A stretch of DNA of 14,554 nucleotides from Bacteroidales bacterium M2 (GCA_001689415.1 LUJM01000076.1:1-14554); one strand, 5' to 3'; positions 1 to 7,346 are shown, numbered from the stretch's first letter. Numbers and translations: made by a program. Notes: generated by a model from the sequence alone, not told the origin.

Positions 1-29
1 ATGATTAAGTTTCACCACTAATGATGAAG

Positions 30-46
30 AATGCATAATGCATAAT
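30..46. repeat. short AT-rich tandem repeat
   Basis: Two back-to-back copies of the heptamer AATGCAT (30-36 and 37-43), with a partial third, in the non-coding start of the window. Short repeats of this kind occur between genes in Bacteroidales. I see no function, and nothing else in bases 1-86. Confidence 0.4.
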
Positions 47-86
47 TTTCGAGCCCATGTGCTTATTGCAGCCCAACGGCTGTTTT

Positions 87-116
87 TTTGCGACTCGGGA
101 ATTTGAGCTATATTTG
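87..116 (+). promoter_or_regulatory. Bacteroidetes-type promoter for the truncated lipoprotein gene
   Basis: TTTG at 87-90, an 18-bp spacer, then TATATTTG at 109-116, which fits the Bacteroidetes sigma-ABfr consensus TTTG / TAnnTTTG. The start of transcription would be near 120-123, about 16 nt before the ATG at 138. That argues for 138, not an upstream codon, as the true start. Confidence 0.6.
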
Positions 117-137
117 CATAAAATTACCATCGAACCA

Positions 138-248
138 ATGACCCGCGTATATCTCATACCTATTATCCTCGTCCTGCTCCTCGCTGTAGGCTGCCACCGC
201 GCCGACAGCGATTGGCAACACTTTTTTATACGTCGTTATTACATATAA
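138..248 (+). pseudogene. truncated 5' fragment of a TPR-type lipoprotein gene
   Basis: A 36-residue reading frame begins with a clear lipoprotein signal: a short basic N-terminus, a hydrophobic run, and an AVGC lipobox at residues 15-18. After the cysteine comes HRADSDWQ, then an unrelated AT-rich tail and a stop. The mature start resembles that of the next gene (lipobox SSC, then SRHSSAWQ), so I infer a broken paralogue of the 331-2022 regulator that kept its promoter and first exported residues. It is far too short to carry any TPR or HTH domain. It could still be translated as a tiny lipoprotein, but I think a remnant is likelier. The ORF can be extended upstream to 57, but the promoter sits inside that extension. 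Confidence 0.5.
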
Positions 249-264
249 TATAGTTTATTATATC

Positions 265-272
265 TAACTTTG
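265..272 (+). promoter_or_regulatory. probable -7 box upstream of the TPR/HTH regulator
   Basis: TAACTTTG matches the TAnnTTTG -7 consensus. There is no good TTTG at the expected -33 position (about 242-245). The predicted leader to the ATG at 331 is roughly 50 nt. A weak -33 box would fit a gene needing an activator, but this is inference. Confidence 0.45.
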
Positions 273-303
273 TAAAAATATATAGTCCCAAACTTAGTTA
301 TTT

Positions 304-317
304 TAGAGAGTTCTCTA
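304..317. promoter_or_regulatory. small palindrome in the leader of the regulator gene
   Basis: TAGAGA (304-309) and TCTCTA (312-317) form a perfect 6-bp inverted repeat around a 2-bp centre, 14 bp before the regulator's ATG. It could be an operator or a short RNA hairpin near the ribosome site. It could also be chance. Confidence 0.25.
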
Positions 318-330
318 CTAAATATACCCT

Positions 331-2022
331 ATGTCAAGATTATCTACTAAATATTTGATTTATATATTCCTATACATTATAATTATAACTCTGTCCTCTT
401 GCAGCAGACATAGCTCTGCATGGCAAGAAATAAGTCGTGCGGATGAGCTGATTGAAACCCGCCCGGATTCAAGTCTGACAATATTGTCTAATGTGAAATA
501 TGACGAACTTGTCAACGACTATGAGCGGGCCAAGTATGCCCTGATTATGTCGATGGCTCTCGATAAGAACTACATAGACACTACAACCTTCGACGTACTA
601 CAGCCGGCTATCGACTACTATGCCGACCACGGCACGGCAAACGACAAATTGCGCACTTTTTATTACCAAGGACGCATATATCAGAATGCCGGTCAGAACA
701 ACGATGCCATGAAAGCATTCGTATCGGCCCTCGACTTGAAATCGCAAGCTACCGACACTCTCACAATAGCCCGGGCTTTGATAGCACAGGCAATTATTTT
801 CAATAACGCGTATAACTTTACCGACGCAGTGCAGGGCAACCTCGAAGCAGCTAACCTGCATGGCAAAATCGGCAGACCAGAACTACGGGCCGACGCATTG
901 CTTCGTGCGTTGAATGCCTGTATACTCAATGGTTGGGTATGCAACGATGATTTGCAGGCCGACAGCATAATGCAAGTATGTGAGGCTGAGAAAGAATATA
1001 TACCATTTGAAATGTATATGGCCTACAGGCTGACGTATCTCCAAAAGCATGGTAGCCGCGAAGAACTGCTGGCCCGATTGAACCAGCTTGAGCAAATCAG
1101 CCCTCAAACCTTAGATAGTAAACTAACTATTGCCGACACTTATCAAGAAATAGGCGAGCCTCAAAAGGCCTTGGATGTATTGGCCCAAATTGACACTTCA
1201 ACCCTTGATAGTGACAGTGTTACTTATGTCTCACTCAAATTACTCGCATACGACAAACTTGGAGACAGCAGGAGTTGTCTGGATTGTTATAAATCTTTAC
1301 ACACGGTGATTTCTAAGAGAATCTTAGACATGTTCGAAAACAAGCTCCATTTTAGTGAAGAAAAGCACAAATTGGAGCTACAGGCACAAAAAGAGGCAAA
1401 GAAAAAAGACGATATACTATTCGCAAGCATATCCGGCGGTTGCATCCTCGGACTTATCATCGTAGTATTGCTATTATTTATCCGTAAAAACAAGATAGCC
1501 AAGGGACTGGCTATACAGAAAGAGATTGCGGCCAAACTGGAAAACGAAAACCTGCTGCACAAAATAGGACTAATCGAAAACGAGCGCGACGAACTGGCGA
1601 TTATAATGGAGAAAAACGCCGAACTTCCCGACGAGGTCAATAATGCCGTCAAGACACGTATTGAGATGCTCAACTCCATTCTCGCATACCATATTGTTGC
1701 CGAGCAAAAAACCGAAAGCACTTACGCGACAGCCGTAAAAGAGATGCTTGGCGATACGTCGGCTTTTATGAATACAACCCGCCTCGCTTTCAAAGCTTCG
1801 CACCCGCAATTCATTCAGTACTTTGTTGATCATGGCCTGACCGACGATGAAATCAATTATGTATGCCTCTACGCCATTGGGCTTCGTGGCAAGGATGTGG
1901 GTGCATACATGAAGAAAAGAAGCCATGTAAATATAAGTAGTGCCATTCGTAAAAAATTAGGAATCGACAAACACGAAACCAATATCGGCATATACGTTCG
2001 CCGCCTACTCAAGGAGCTGTAG
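331..2022 (+). CDS. membrane-anchored TPR protein with C-terminal LuxR-like HTH (putative transcriptional regulator)
   Basis: A 563-residue protein. The N-terminus is a signal or lipoprotein sequence with an LSSC lipobox (cysteine about residue 24). Residues about 30-340 are helical repeats of TPR type (for example the NDAMKAFVSALDLK segment). A single strong membrane helix lies at about 362-384, followed by a basic stop and a charged coiled coil (about 385-425). The last about 60 residues (502-563; LTDDEINYVCLYAIGL, later SSAIRKKLGI) resemble a LuxR/GerE-type helix-turn-helix. Bacteroidetes encode many such proteins, with the TPR part outside and the DNA-binding end in the cytoplasm. I infer that it senses an envelope or peptide signal and controls the neighbouring export genes, whose promoter region starts right after its stop. 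No kinase or receiver domain is visible. A lipid anchor plus a TM helix would tether it twice; the N-terminal segment may instead be a plain TM helix. Confidence 0.85.
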   Translation: MSRLSTKYLIYIFLYIIIITLSSCSRHSSAWQEISRADELIETRPDSSLTILSNVKYDELVNDYERAKYALIMSMALDKNYIDTTTFDVLQPAIDYYADHGTANDKLRTFYYQGRIYQNAGQNNDAMKAFVSALDLKSQATDTLTIARALIAQAIIFNNAYNFTDAVQGNLEAANLHGKIGRPELRADALLRALNACILNGWVCNDDLQADSIMQVCEAEKEYIPFEMYMAYRLTYLQKHGSREELLARLNQLEQISPQTLDSKLTIADTYQEIGEPQKALDVLAQIDTSTLDSDSVTYVSLKLLAYDKLGDSRSCLDCYKSLHTVISKRILDMFENKLHFSEEKHKLELQAQKEAKKKDDILFASISGGCILGLIIVVLLLFIRKNKIAKGLAIQKEIAAKLENENLLHKIGLIENERDELAIIMEKNAELPDEVNNAVKTRIEMLNSILAYHIVAEQKTESTYATAVKEMLGDTSAFMNTTRLAFKASHPQFIQYFVDHGLTDDEINYVCLYAIGLRGKDVGAYMKKRSHVNISSAIRKKLGIDKHETNIGIYVRRLLKEL

Positions 2023-2032
2023 AGCGCAATAT

Positions 2033-2064
2033 GAAAGTTTTGATGCCGTTGCGCCAAAATTTTC
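2033..2064 (+). promoter_or_regulatory. AT-rich inverted repeat just after the regulator gene
   Basis: GAAAGTTTTG (2033-2042) and CAAAATTTTC (2055-2064) form a 10-bp inverted repeat with one mismatch (G-U in RNA) and a 12-nt loop, starting 11 bp after the stop at 2022. It could be a weak terminator, though there is no clean T-tract. It could also be a binding site, because the same ATGAAAGTTTTGA word recurs at 2146 beside the next promoter. Confidence 0.4.
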
Positions 2065-2125
2065 TCGGCTCAAATTCTTATATTATTGATATACAGTGTT
2101 TTGTAAATTTCAAAATTTGCAAAAT

Positions 2126-2180
2126 ATGAAAGTTTATATTTTGAGATGAAAGTTTTGAGCCCTAATTTTGCATCAAAACT
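2126..2180 (+). promoter_or_regulatory. promoter with repeated and palindromic operator-like sites
   Basis: A consensus promoter: TTTG at 2140-2143, a 19-bp spacer, TAATTTTG at 2163-2170. Transcription should begin near 2177, giving a leader of about 17 nt to the ATG at 2194. Two direct copies of ATGAAAGTTT start at 2126 and 2146, exactly 20 bp (about two helical turns) apart, just upstream of and overlapping the -33 side. AGTTTTGA (2151-2158) and TCAAAACT (2173-2180) form a perfect inverted repeat enclosing the -7 box. This layout suggests control by a DNA-binding protein, most simply the HTH protein encoded just upstream. No other convincing promoter precedes the barrel and exporter genes, so this one probably drives them too. 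Confidence 0.65.
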
Positions 2181-2193
2181 AACTACCCGAGAA

Positions 2194-2379
2194 ATGAAAA
2201 AAATCGTTACTTCGCTAATTATTCTTTTTAGCTTAGCCGCATCTCAATATGTACTTGCGGATAATCAGCCCATAATTGTAACTCAAAAGGGTGATGATTC
2301 GTCGAAGAAACCACAACGCGCACCTTTACATCTGCCTTTAGAAGTTGTTTACAACGACGATATACAAACAGTCGAATAA
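2194..2379 (+). CDS. truncated DUF3244-like small secreted protein
   Basis: A 61-residue product from the ATG at 2194, chosen because the promoter's -7 box (2163-2170) lies inside the longer frame that opens at 2146. Residues 1-22 are a Sec signal peptide (MKKIVTSLIILFSL, cleavage probably after VLA), then a polar stretch and a LHLPLEVVYN segment. This looks like the signal peptide and first beta strand of a DUF3244-type protein, which normally runs about 100-130 residues as a small beta sandwich. Here the frame stops almost at once, where sequence of a different gene begins (see 2345-2599). I read it as the 5' stub left by a deletion. A short exported peptide, even a modified-peptide precursor, is possible, but no double-Gly leader cleavage site or Cys/Ser/Thr-rich core is visible. 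Confidence 0.5.
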   Translation: MKKIVTSLIILFSLAASQYVLADNQPIIVTQKGDDSSKKPQRAPLHLPLEVVYNDDIQTVE

Positions 2380-2599
2380 AGAAAAGATAAGCGATTGGTT
2401 TGCAGATATGCAACCGCAATATTGTAAGGATTGCAAATGGTTTCCTTCTTGCCTGGGGCCATGTAATCGACAAATTATTGCTCATAATCAAGAAAAAATT
2501 TGGACCTTTGATGCGTTTAACCTTACAGAGGCAGAGTATTTAATGTATTTGTTTAAATATAACCTGTTGCTCAGGGAATTGTCGTATCAAAAACCATAA
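2345..2599 (+). pseudogene. C-terminal SPASM fragment of a radical-SAM peptide maturase
   Basis: In the frame +1 relative to the preceding stub, residues encoded from about 2385 read like the end of a radical-SAM/SPASM peptide-modifying enzyme. The spacing CX2CX5CX3C is exact (cysteines at 2423-2425, 2432-2434, 2450-2452 and 2462-2464), in the context CKDCKWFPSCLGPCNRQ, which would ligate an auxiliary 4Fe-4S cluster. The TEAEYLMYLFKYNLL tail that follows also fits. The radical-SAM core with its CX3CX2C motif is entirely missing, and the frame has no ATG before the motif, only a TTG at 2345. It is therefore a remnant of a gene that normally exceeds 1 kb, joined by deletion to the DUF3244-like stub somewhere around 2355-2395. 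It ends 7 bp before the barrel gene, which is where the intact maturase gene would have ended. Confidence 0.62.
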
Positions 2600-2606
2600 G
2601 TATCCT

Positions 2607-4904
2607 ATGCGTAGTATAGTATCTCTTATTTTCCTTTTCATCACACTTTGTGCCGGAGCGCAGACCAATGTTTTCGGTGCGGTTGTTTCCTTGCCCGACT
2701 CGGTCGGACTCGGCAACTGCAACATCTCGTTGTTGCAAGGCGATTCAATCGTGCATACCGTTGTGGCCGAGGTCGACGGCGGTTTCTTTATCAGGAATGT
2801 GACCGACGGCAAGTATATATTAGAGGCCGACGCCCTTGGCTATGAAGATTATTCCGCTCCTATCGACGTTAAAGACGGAGTGTCGCCACTGATGCTCTAC
2901 ATGAAGCCGCGCAAGGTGACTCAGCTCAACGAACTTGTGGTAGAAGGCGACAGGAGCAAGACACTCAATGTCACCTCGGGAGGTTTGTTATTCTACCTCT
3001 CGCCCAACGCAAAAAAGGAGCGCAACCCATTCAAGGCTCTACAGGAGATACCGCTGCTGATATCCAATATTACAACCGGGTCAGTATCATTGATTTCGGG
3101 TGAATCGCCGCTCATACTTATTGACGGCAACCGCATCAACTCGGGCATCGCGCCCTTATTGCCCGAAGAAATAGAGTCGGTCGAAGTTATCACAAGCCCC
3201 TCGGCCCGATATATGAAGGAAGGCGTAAAAGCCATTATCAACATCAAACTCAAGCGCAAAGAGCGTACTTACACATGGTTCGAACTTGCCACGCGCCACG
3301 AGGTGCCAATTGCCAGGGGATTTGGCGTCGGTTACTTTGAAATCGGCAACCCTAAATATAGTCTTTATGGCAGATTATCAGGTAATTATAGGCACAAACT
3401 CGACGTGGAGACATCTGTAGACAGGTCGAATACCGGCTATAGCCAGCAGTACGAAGATTTTGGTCGTTACGGAGGCAAATCTATCGAGGGCGATCTGCTA
3501 TTCAAGGGTAACCCGACCAAAGACGACTATTTTGCCATACACAGTTTTGCCATAAAGAAGAAAGATGATTCTGATTTAGACGGCAAGGGTACTATCGATG
3601 TCGTCGGTCGAGATGCTCAGCCCTACACATACGAAACGGCTAACAGGGAGAATAGCCTGATAGTGACAGGCAGTGCTTACTACAAGCACATATTCGATAC
3701 CAAGAGTCAAATCGAGTCGAGGCTTGCCTACAACTTCAATAATAGCCGAGTCAGCGATTACCGCTCCGACTTCTATTTGGGTACTCCAGAGCCGATTGTC
3801 AACGAGCATTTGTTTCGCAACAAGCGTCATTCCGGTGGTTTCAGTCTCGACTATGTCAATGAATACCGGCCGACGAGCAGTTTCAGTGTCGGAGCAAGTG
3901 TCGACTTTAACCGCGATAAGATAGTTCATGCCCTGCAGCCTTACTCTATGTTCCGCCACAATCAGACCGGTGCATATGCCTATGCCGGATGGGTAAATAA
4001 ATTTTTCGGCAAGGTATGGTTCAATGCCTCGTGCGGCGTGCAAGGCTTGTGGCTCGGGGCCGACGACTTCTCGCGCAGTTTCGTTTTCCCGCGTGTAGCC
4101 ACCGGTATCAACTGGGCTATCAATAGTCACAATTCGCTCAATCTTTCCTATCAGTATACCAACGATGCTCCGGGAATAAACCAGCTTTTACCCTACAATA
4201 CTTCAACAGACCAGACCATCGAAACGGTAGGTAATCCAAACCTCGGCCCTCAACACATGCACTATATACCGCTGACCTACACATTCTATTCCGGCAACTG
4301 GTATATAACACCTATGGTCTATTACTGCCGTATCGATAAGATGTTTTCGCCTGCCGGTTATACCAACGATGAGGGTGTGTTTGTATCTACCTATGCCAAT
4401 CTCGGACATTTTCAGCAATCCAATGCGTCGTTATCGGTCAACTACAGGTTGAAAAGCGGACGAATAATGCTGAGTGGCGGATGCACTTCGAACTACTTCC
4501 CGGGCCAGGACAGGCACCATGCCTTCTATGTGAATCTATATTCAAATTATACATACAAGAAATTCTATTTTGACCTCAGCATAGGCTATAAAAATCAGAG
4601 TATTAACAGTCCCATAAACTGGTATCGCTATCACAGCCCGTCCACTGCCACGGCCCAGGTCAATTATAATTTCACTCCCGACTTCTACATAGGCGTGTGT
4701 CTGCAGAACATTGCCGGTTCGCACCGTGCCACCATATATACCGAGTCGGACAGCTACCGCCAGATAGAGAAAGTACACCGCAAGGACCTGAGTCTTAATG
4801 CATGGGTTTTATTGCGCTATACATTCCGCAAAAACACCGATCGTAAGATCAAACTCGAAAAAGTTCTCGAAAGTAAGGAAAAAGGTATATCGATTACAAG
4901 ATAA
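2607..4904 (+). CDS. outer-membrane beta-barrel protein (TonB-dependent receptor-like, PF14905-type)
   Basis: A 765-residue protein with a signal peptide (MRSIVSLIFLFITLCAGAQT, cleavage near residue 18). A carboxypeptidase-regulatory-like beta-sandwich spans about 20-100 (VSLPDSVGLGNCNISLLQGD; later GKYILEADALGYEDYSAPI). A plug-like domain at about 110-215 carries the family hallmarks LILIDGNRI, IESVEVITSPSARY and AIINIKLKR. The remaining about 550 residues are a beta barrel rich in aromatic and alternating residues. The outer-membrane location is secure; the cargo is not. Its 1-nt overlap with the C39 exporter (stop TAA at 4902-4904, ATG at 4904) shows translational coupling, so I infer a role in moving the exported peptide across, or taking it back through, the outer membrane. 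A carbohydrate role is unlikely: no SusD partner is present. There is no promoter directly upstream. Confidence 0.88.
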   Translation: MRSIVSLIFLFITLCAGAQTNVFGAVVSLPDSVGLGNCNISLLQGDSIVHTVVAEVDGGFFIRNVTDGKYILEADALGYEDYSAPIDVKDGVSPLMLYMKPRKVTQLNELVVEGDRSKTLNVTSGGLLFYLSPNAKKERNPFKALQEIPLLISNITTGSVSLISGESPLILIDGNRINSGIAPLLPEEIESVEVITSPSARYMKEGVKAIINIKLKRKERTYTWFELATRHEVPIARGFGVGYFEIGNPKYSLYGRLSGNYRHKLDVETSVDRSNTGYSQQYEDFGRYGGKSIEGDLLFKGNPTKDDYFAIHSFAIKKKDDSDLDGKGTIDVVGRDAQPYTYETANRENSLIVTGSAYYKHIFDTKSQIESRLAYNFNNSRVSDYRSDFYLGTPEPIVNEHLFRNKRHSGGFSLDYVNEYRPTSSFSVGASVDFNRDKIVHALQPYSMFRHNQTGAYAYAGWVNKFFGKVWFNASCGVQGLWLGADDFSRSFVFPRVATGINWAINSHNSLNLSYQYTNDAPGINQLLPYNTSTDQTIETVGNPNLGPQHMHYIPLTYTFYSGNWYITPMVYYCRIDKMFSPAGYTNDEGVFVSTYANLGHFQQSNASLSVNYRLKSGRIMLSGGCTSNYFPGQDRHHAFYVNLYSNYTYKKFYFDLSIGYKNQSINSPINWYRYHSPSTATAQVNYNFTPDFYIGVCLQNIAGSHRATIYTESDSYRQIEKVHRKDLSLNAWVLLRYTFRKNTDRKIKLEKVLESKEKGISITR

Positions 4905-7111
4905 TGAGCCATAGGTTTTTATCGAAATACTTTGTAAAGCAACACGACAAAATGCAATGCGGGGCGGCATGCCTCGCTATGCTTTGTCGGTTTTTCGGTA
5001 AAAACATACCCCTTGCGTATCTGAGCAATCTATGCGATGTTTCTGTCGAAGGAGCGTCATTGAAGGGTATTGCTTATGCCGCCAATACTATCGGAATCAA
5101 GTCTCAGGCCGCCAGAGTGACATTATCACAGTTAAGCGAATGTCCTTTACCATGTATATTACACTGGAATCAAAAGCATTTTGTAATCTTATATAAAATA
5201 AAGGGTTCGAAGAAATTTTATGTGGCAGACCCGGGGAAAGGTCTTGTTCGATATGATATCGACAACTTTACTGATTATTGGCTAAGTATGGATGTCGAAG
5301 GAAGTCGTAAAGGAATAGCCATGTTCTTTGAGCCGACGGATGATTTTTTTAATTTCAATCTTGAAAACAATATTGAGAAAAGGTCATTCAGATTCCTGGC
5401 AAGCTATATAAAGAAATACCGTAAGTACTTTCTGCATATTGCGGCAGGTCTTTTGTTGGGCTGCGTGCTGCAACTGATCATGCCATTTCTAACTCAAATG
5501 ATTGTCGATGTCGGCATTAAGCAAGCTGATGTCAGCTTTATTTGGTTGATATTGTTGGGCGAACTGATGATAGTGTTAGGGTCCACTGCCACCGACTTTG
5601 TACGACGGTGGATGTTGCTGCATATATCGATGCGAATCAATATATCCTTGATCAGTGATTTCTTTATCAAGCTGTTGAAATTGCCTATGCGTTTCTTCGA
5701 TATCAAGATGATGGGCGATTTGTTGCAACGCTTGGATGACCACGAACGAGTACAGTCATTTCTTACTTCCCAGGTTTTGAGCATCACCTTTACGGTTCTT
5801 AGTTTTATTGTTTTCGGGGTGGTTTTATTTCTTTATGACAAACTGATTTTCCTTGTGTTTTTGATCGGCAGCGTCATATATGCCTTATGGACTATTTCCT
5901 TTTTAAATAAACGAAAAGTCCTCGATTATGAACTGTTTGAGCAACTGGCTGCCAATCAGAACAAGACATATCAGTTTATTACCACCATGCAGGAAATAAA
6001 GCTGCAGGGATGCGAACAACGGCGACGCTGGGAGTGGGAAGACGTACAGGCCGATTTGTTTACAATACGTATGAAGTCGTTGAAGCTGCAGCAGACACAG
6101 GAAGCTGGTAGTATTTTTATAAATGAAATTAAGAATATACTGATTACTGTACTAACTGCAACAGCTGTAATTAATGGCCAGATTACACTTGGCATGATGT
6201 TGGCTATCCAATATATAATCGGTCAGTTAAACAGTCCTGTACAGCAATTTATGGGTTTTATGTATTCTCTGCAAGATGTAAGGATTTCGCTTGAGCGTAT
6301 AAATGAAATACACGCCTCTCAGAATGAAGAGAATAAGCCCAATATTCTCACATCGTTTTCAAACCGGGGCGGTAAATCCATTTCATTGCGCAATGTGATG
6401 TTCAAATATAGCATACACGCCCTAAAACCCACTGTCGACAATATTACTTTCGATATTCCATATGGCAGCTTTACCGCGATTGTCGGGGCTTCGGGCAGCG
6501 GTAAAACAACGTTGATGAAGTTGATGCTCGGATATTACCCGGTGTTGAATGGTGCTATTGAGGTCGACGGGGCCGACATCAGCGAGTATAATCTTAAATG
6601 GTGGCGCCAACAGTGCGGTGTCGTTATGCAGGACGGTGTGATTTTTTCAGAATCAATTGCGCGGAATATTGCTGTAAGTGACGGCGAGATAGATGTAGAG
6701 CGTTTAGAAAACGCCGCTCGTATAGCTTGTATTCATGATTACGTTATGTCGCTGCCTCTGAAGTACAATACCATTATAGGTAACGAGGGCATAGGCATAA
6801 GCCAGGGGCAGAAACAACGCATCCTTATCGCCCGGGCTGTTTATAAAAATCCCGATTTTATTTTCTTTGACGAGGCAACGAATTCTCTCGATGCAAGCAA
6901 TGAACGCGCCATTGTTGATAACTTGAGTCATTTTTATGAGGGTCGAACCGTTGTTGTCGTTGCCCACAGGCTTTCAACCGTTAAAAGTGCCGACCGGATA
7001 ATAGTTATGGACAATGGTAAAATAGCCGAAATTGGGAATCATGACTCATTGATTGCAAACATGGGCGTGTATTACAATCTTGTAAAGAACCAGCTCGAAC
7101 TTGGTAACTGA
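4904..7111 (+). CDS. C39-peptidase-containing ABC transporter (bacteriocin/RiPP-type exporter)
   Basis: A 735-residue fusion in the usual order for peptidase-containing ABC transporters. The N-terminal C39 protease covers about 1-135: oxyanion Gln13, catalytic Cys19 in QCGAACLAML, His92 in HWNQKHFVIL, Asp109 in VADPGKG. All catalytic residues are present. The transmembrane domain spans about 165-445. The nucleotide-binding domain covers about 490-735: Walker A GASGSGKTT at 528-536, signature ISQGQ at 632-636 (Gln in place of the first Gly of SGGQ), Walker B FIFFDE with D656 and E657, and VAHRLS for the H-loop. Such proteins cut a double-Gly leader from a small peptide while exporting it across the inner membrane. 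It starts by overlapping the barrel gene and ends 1 bp before the small TM gene. No obvious double-Gly substrate is encoded nearby, so the precursor may be lost or elsewhere. Confidence 0.93.
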   Translation: MSHRFLSKYFVKQHDKMQCGAACLAMLCRFFGKNIPLAYLSNLCDVSVEGASLKGIAYAANTIGIKSQAARVTLSQLSECPLPCILHWNQKHFVILYKIKGSKKFYVADPGKGLVRYDIDNFTDYWLSMDVEGSRKGIAMFFEPTDDFFNFNLENNIEKRSFRFLASYIKKYRKYFLHIAAGLLLGCVLQLIMPFLTQMIVDVGIKQADVSFIWLILLGELMIVLGSTATDFVRRWMLLHISMRINISLISDFFIKLLKLPMRFFDIKMMGDLLQRLDDHERVQSFLTSQVLSITFTVLSFIVFGVVLFLYDKLIFLVFLIGSVIYALWTISFLNKRKVLDYELFEQLAANQNKTYQFITTMQEIKLQGCEQRRRWEWEDVQADLFTIRMKSLKLQQTQEAGSIFINEIKNILITVLTATAVINGQITLGMMLAIQYIIGQLNSPVQQFMGFMYSLQDVRISLERINEIHASQNEENKPNILTSFSNRGGKSISLRNVMFKYSIHALKPTVDNITFDIPYGSFTAIVGASGSGKTTLMKLMLGYYPVLNGAIEVDGADISEYNLKWWRQQCGVVMQDGVIFSESIARNIAVSDGEIDVERLENAARIACIHDYVMSLPLKYNTIIGNEGIGISQGQKQRILIARAVYKNPDFIFFDEATNSLDASNERAIVDNLSHFYEGRTVVVVAHRLSTVKSADRIIVMDNGKIAEIGNHDSLIANMGVYYNLVKNQLELGN

Positions 7112-7112
7112 T

Positions 7113-7307
7113 ATGAAGGAGCAAGAAGACTTGAATCAGCACTCAGAAAAAGTACGCAAGATTCTCGGTGATATACCTCCTGCGCTTATTCGCTTGAGTG
7201 TGGTGATATTATCTATAATAACTATTGGGCTGATAATAGTATTCTTTTTTTGGGAAAACCCCTATTTAAAAGGTGAATCCATATTACATCGCATTTTAGG
7301 TGTGTGA
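7113..7307 (+). CDS. small single-TM protein resembling the anchor of a HlyD-type adaptor
   Basis: A 64-residue protein from the ATG at 7113, 1 bp after the exporter's stop; an upstream in-frame TTG at 7101 is less likely. A charged cytoplasmic N-terminus (KEQEDLNQHSEKVRKILGDI) leads into PPALIRLS and one membrane helix (about 28-47), ending ENPYLKGESILHRILGV. The HSE.V..I.G..P..IIR-like segment before the helix resembles the N-terminus of Bacteroidetes HlyD-family membrane fusion proteins, which partner C39 exporters. The periplasmic lipoyl and hairpin domains are absent, and only 39 bp separate its stop from xseA. It is either an adaptor cut at its 3' end or a genuine small exporter subunit. 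Tight coupling and an uninterrupted frame slightly favour the second reading. Confidence 0.62.
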   Translation: MKEQEDLNQHSEKVRKILGDIPPALIRLSVVILSIITIGLIIVFFFWENPYLKGESILHRILGV

Positions 7308-7346
7308 TTTATGAGTTTGTACACACCTGCGCTGTGGTTCGATTTG

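Noticed and set aside
2031..2129. 32-codon frame after the regulator as a possible peptide precursor
   Set aside because: No double-Gly leader, no Cys/Ser/Thr core, and its start is one of the ATGAAAGTTT repeats. A regulatory repeat explains it better.
3576..4130. 184-residue minus-strand frame inside the barrel gene
   Set aside because: It lies wholly within a confidently assigned protein, has no domain, and its composition follows from the reverse complement of barrel codons.
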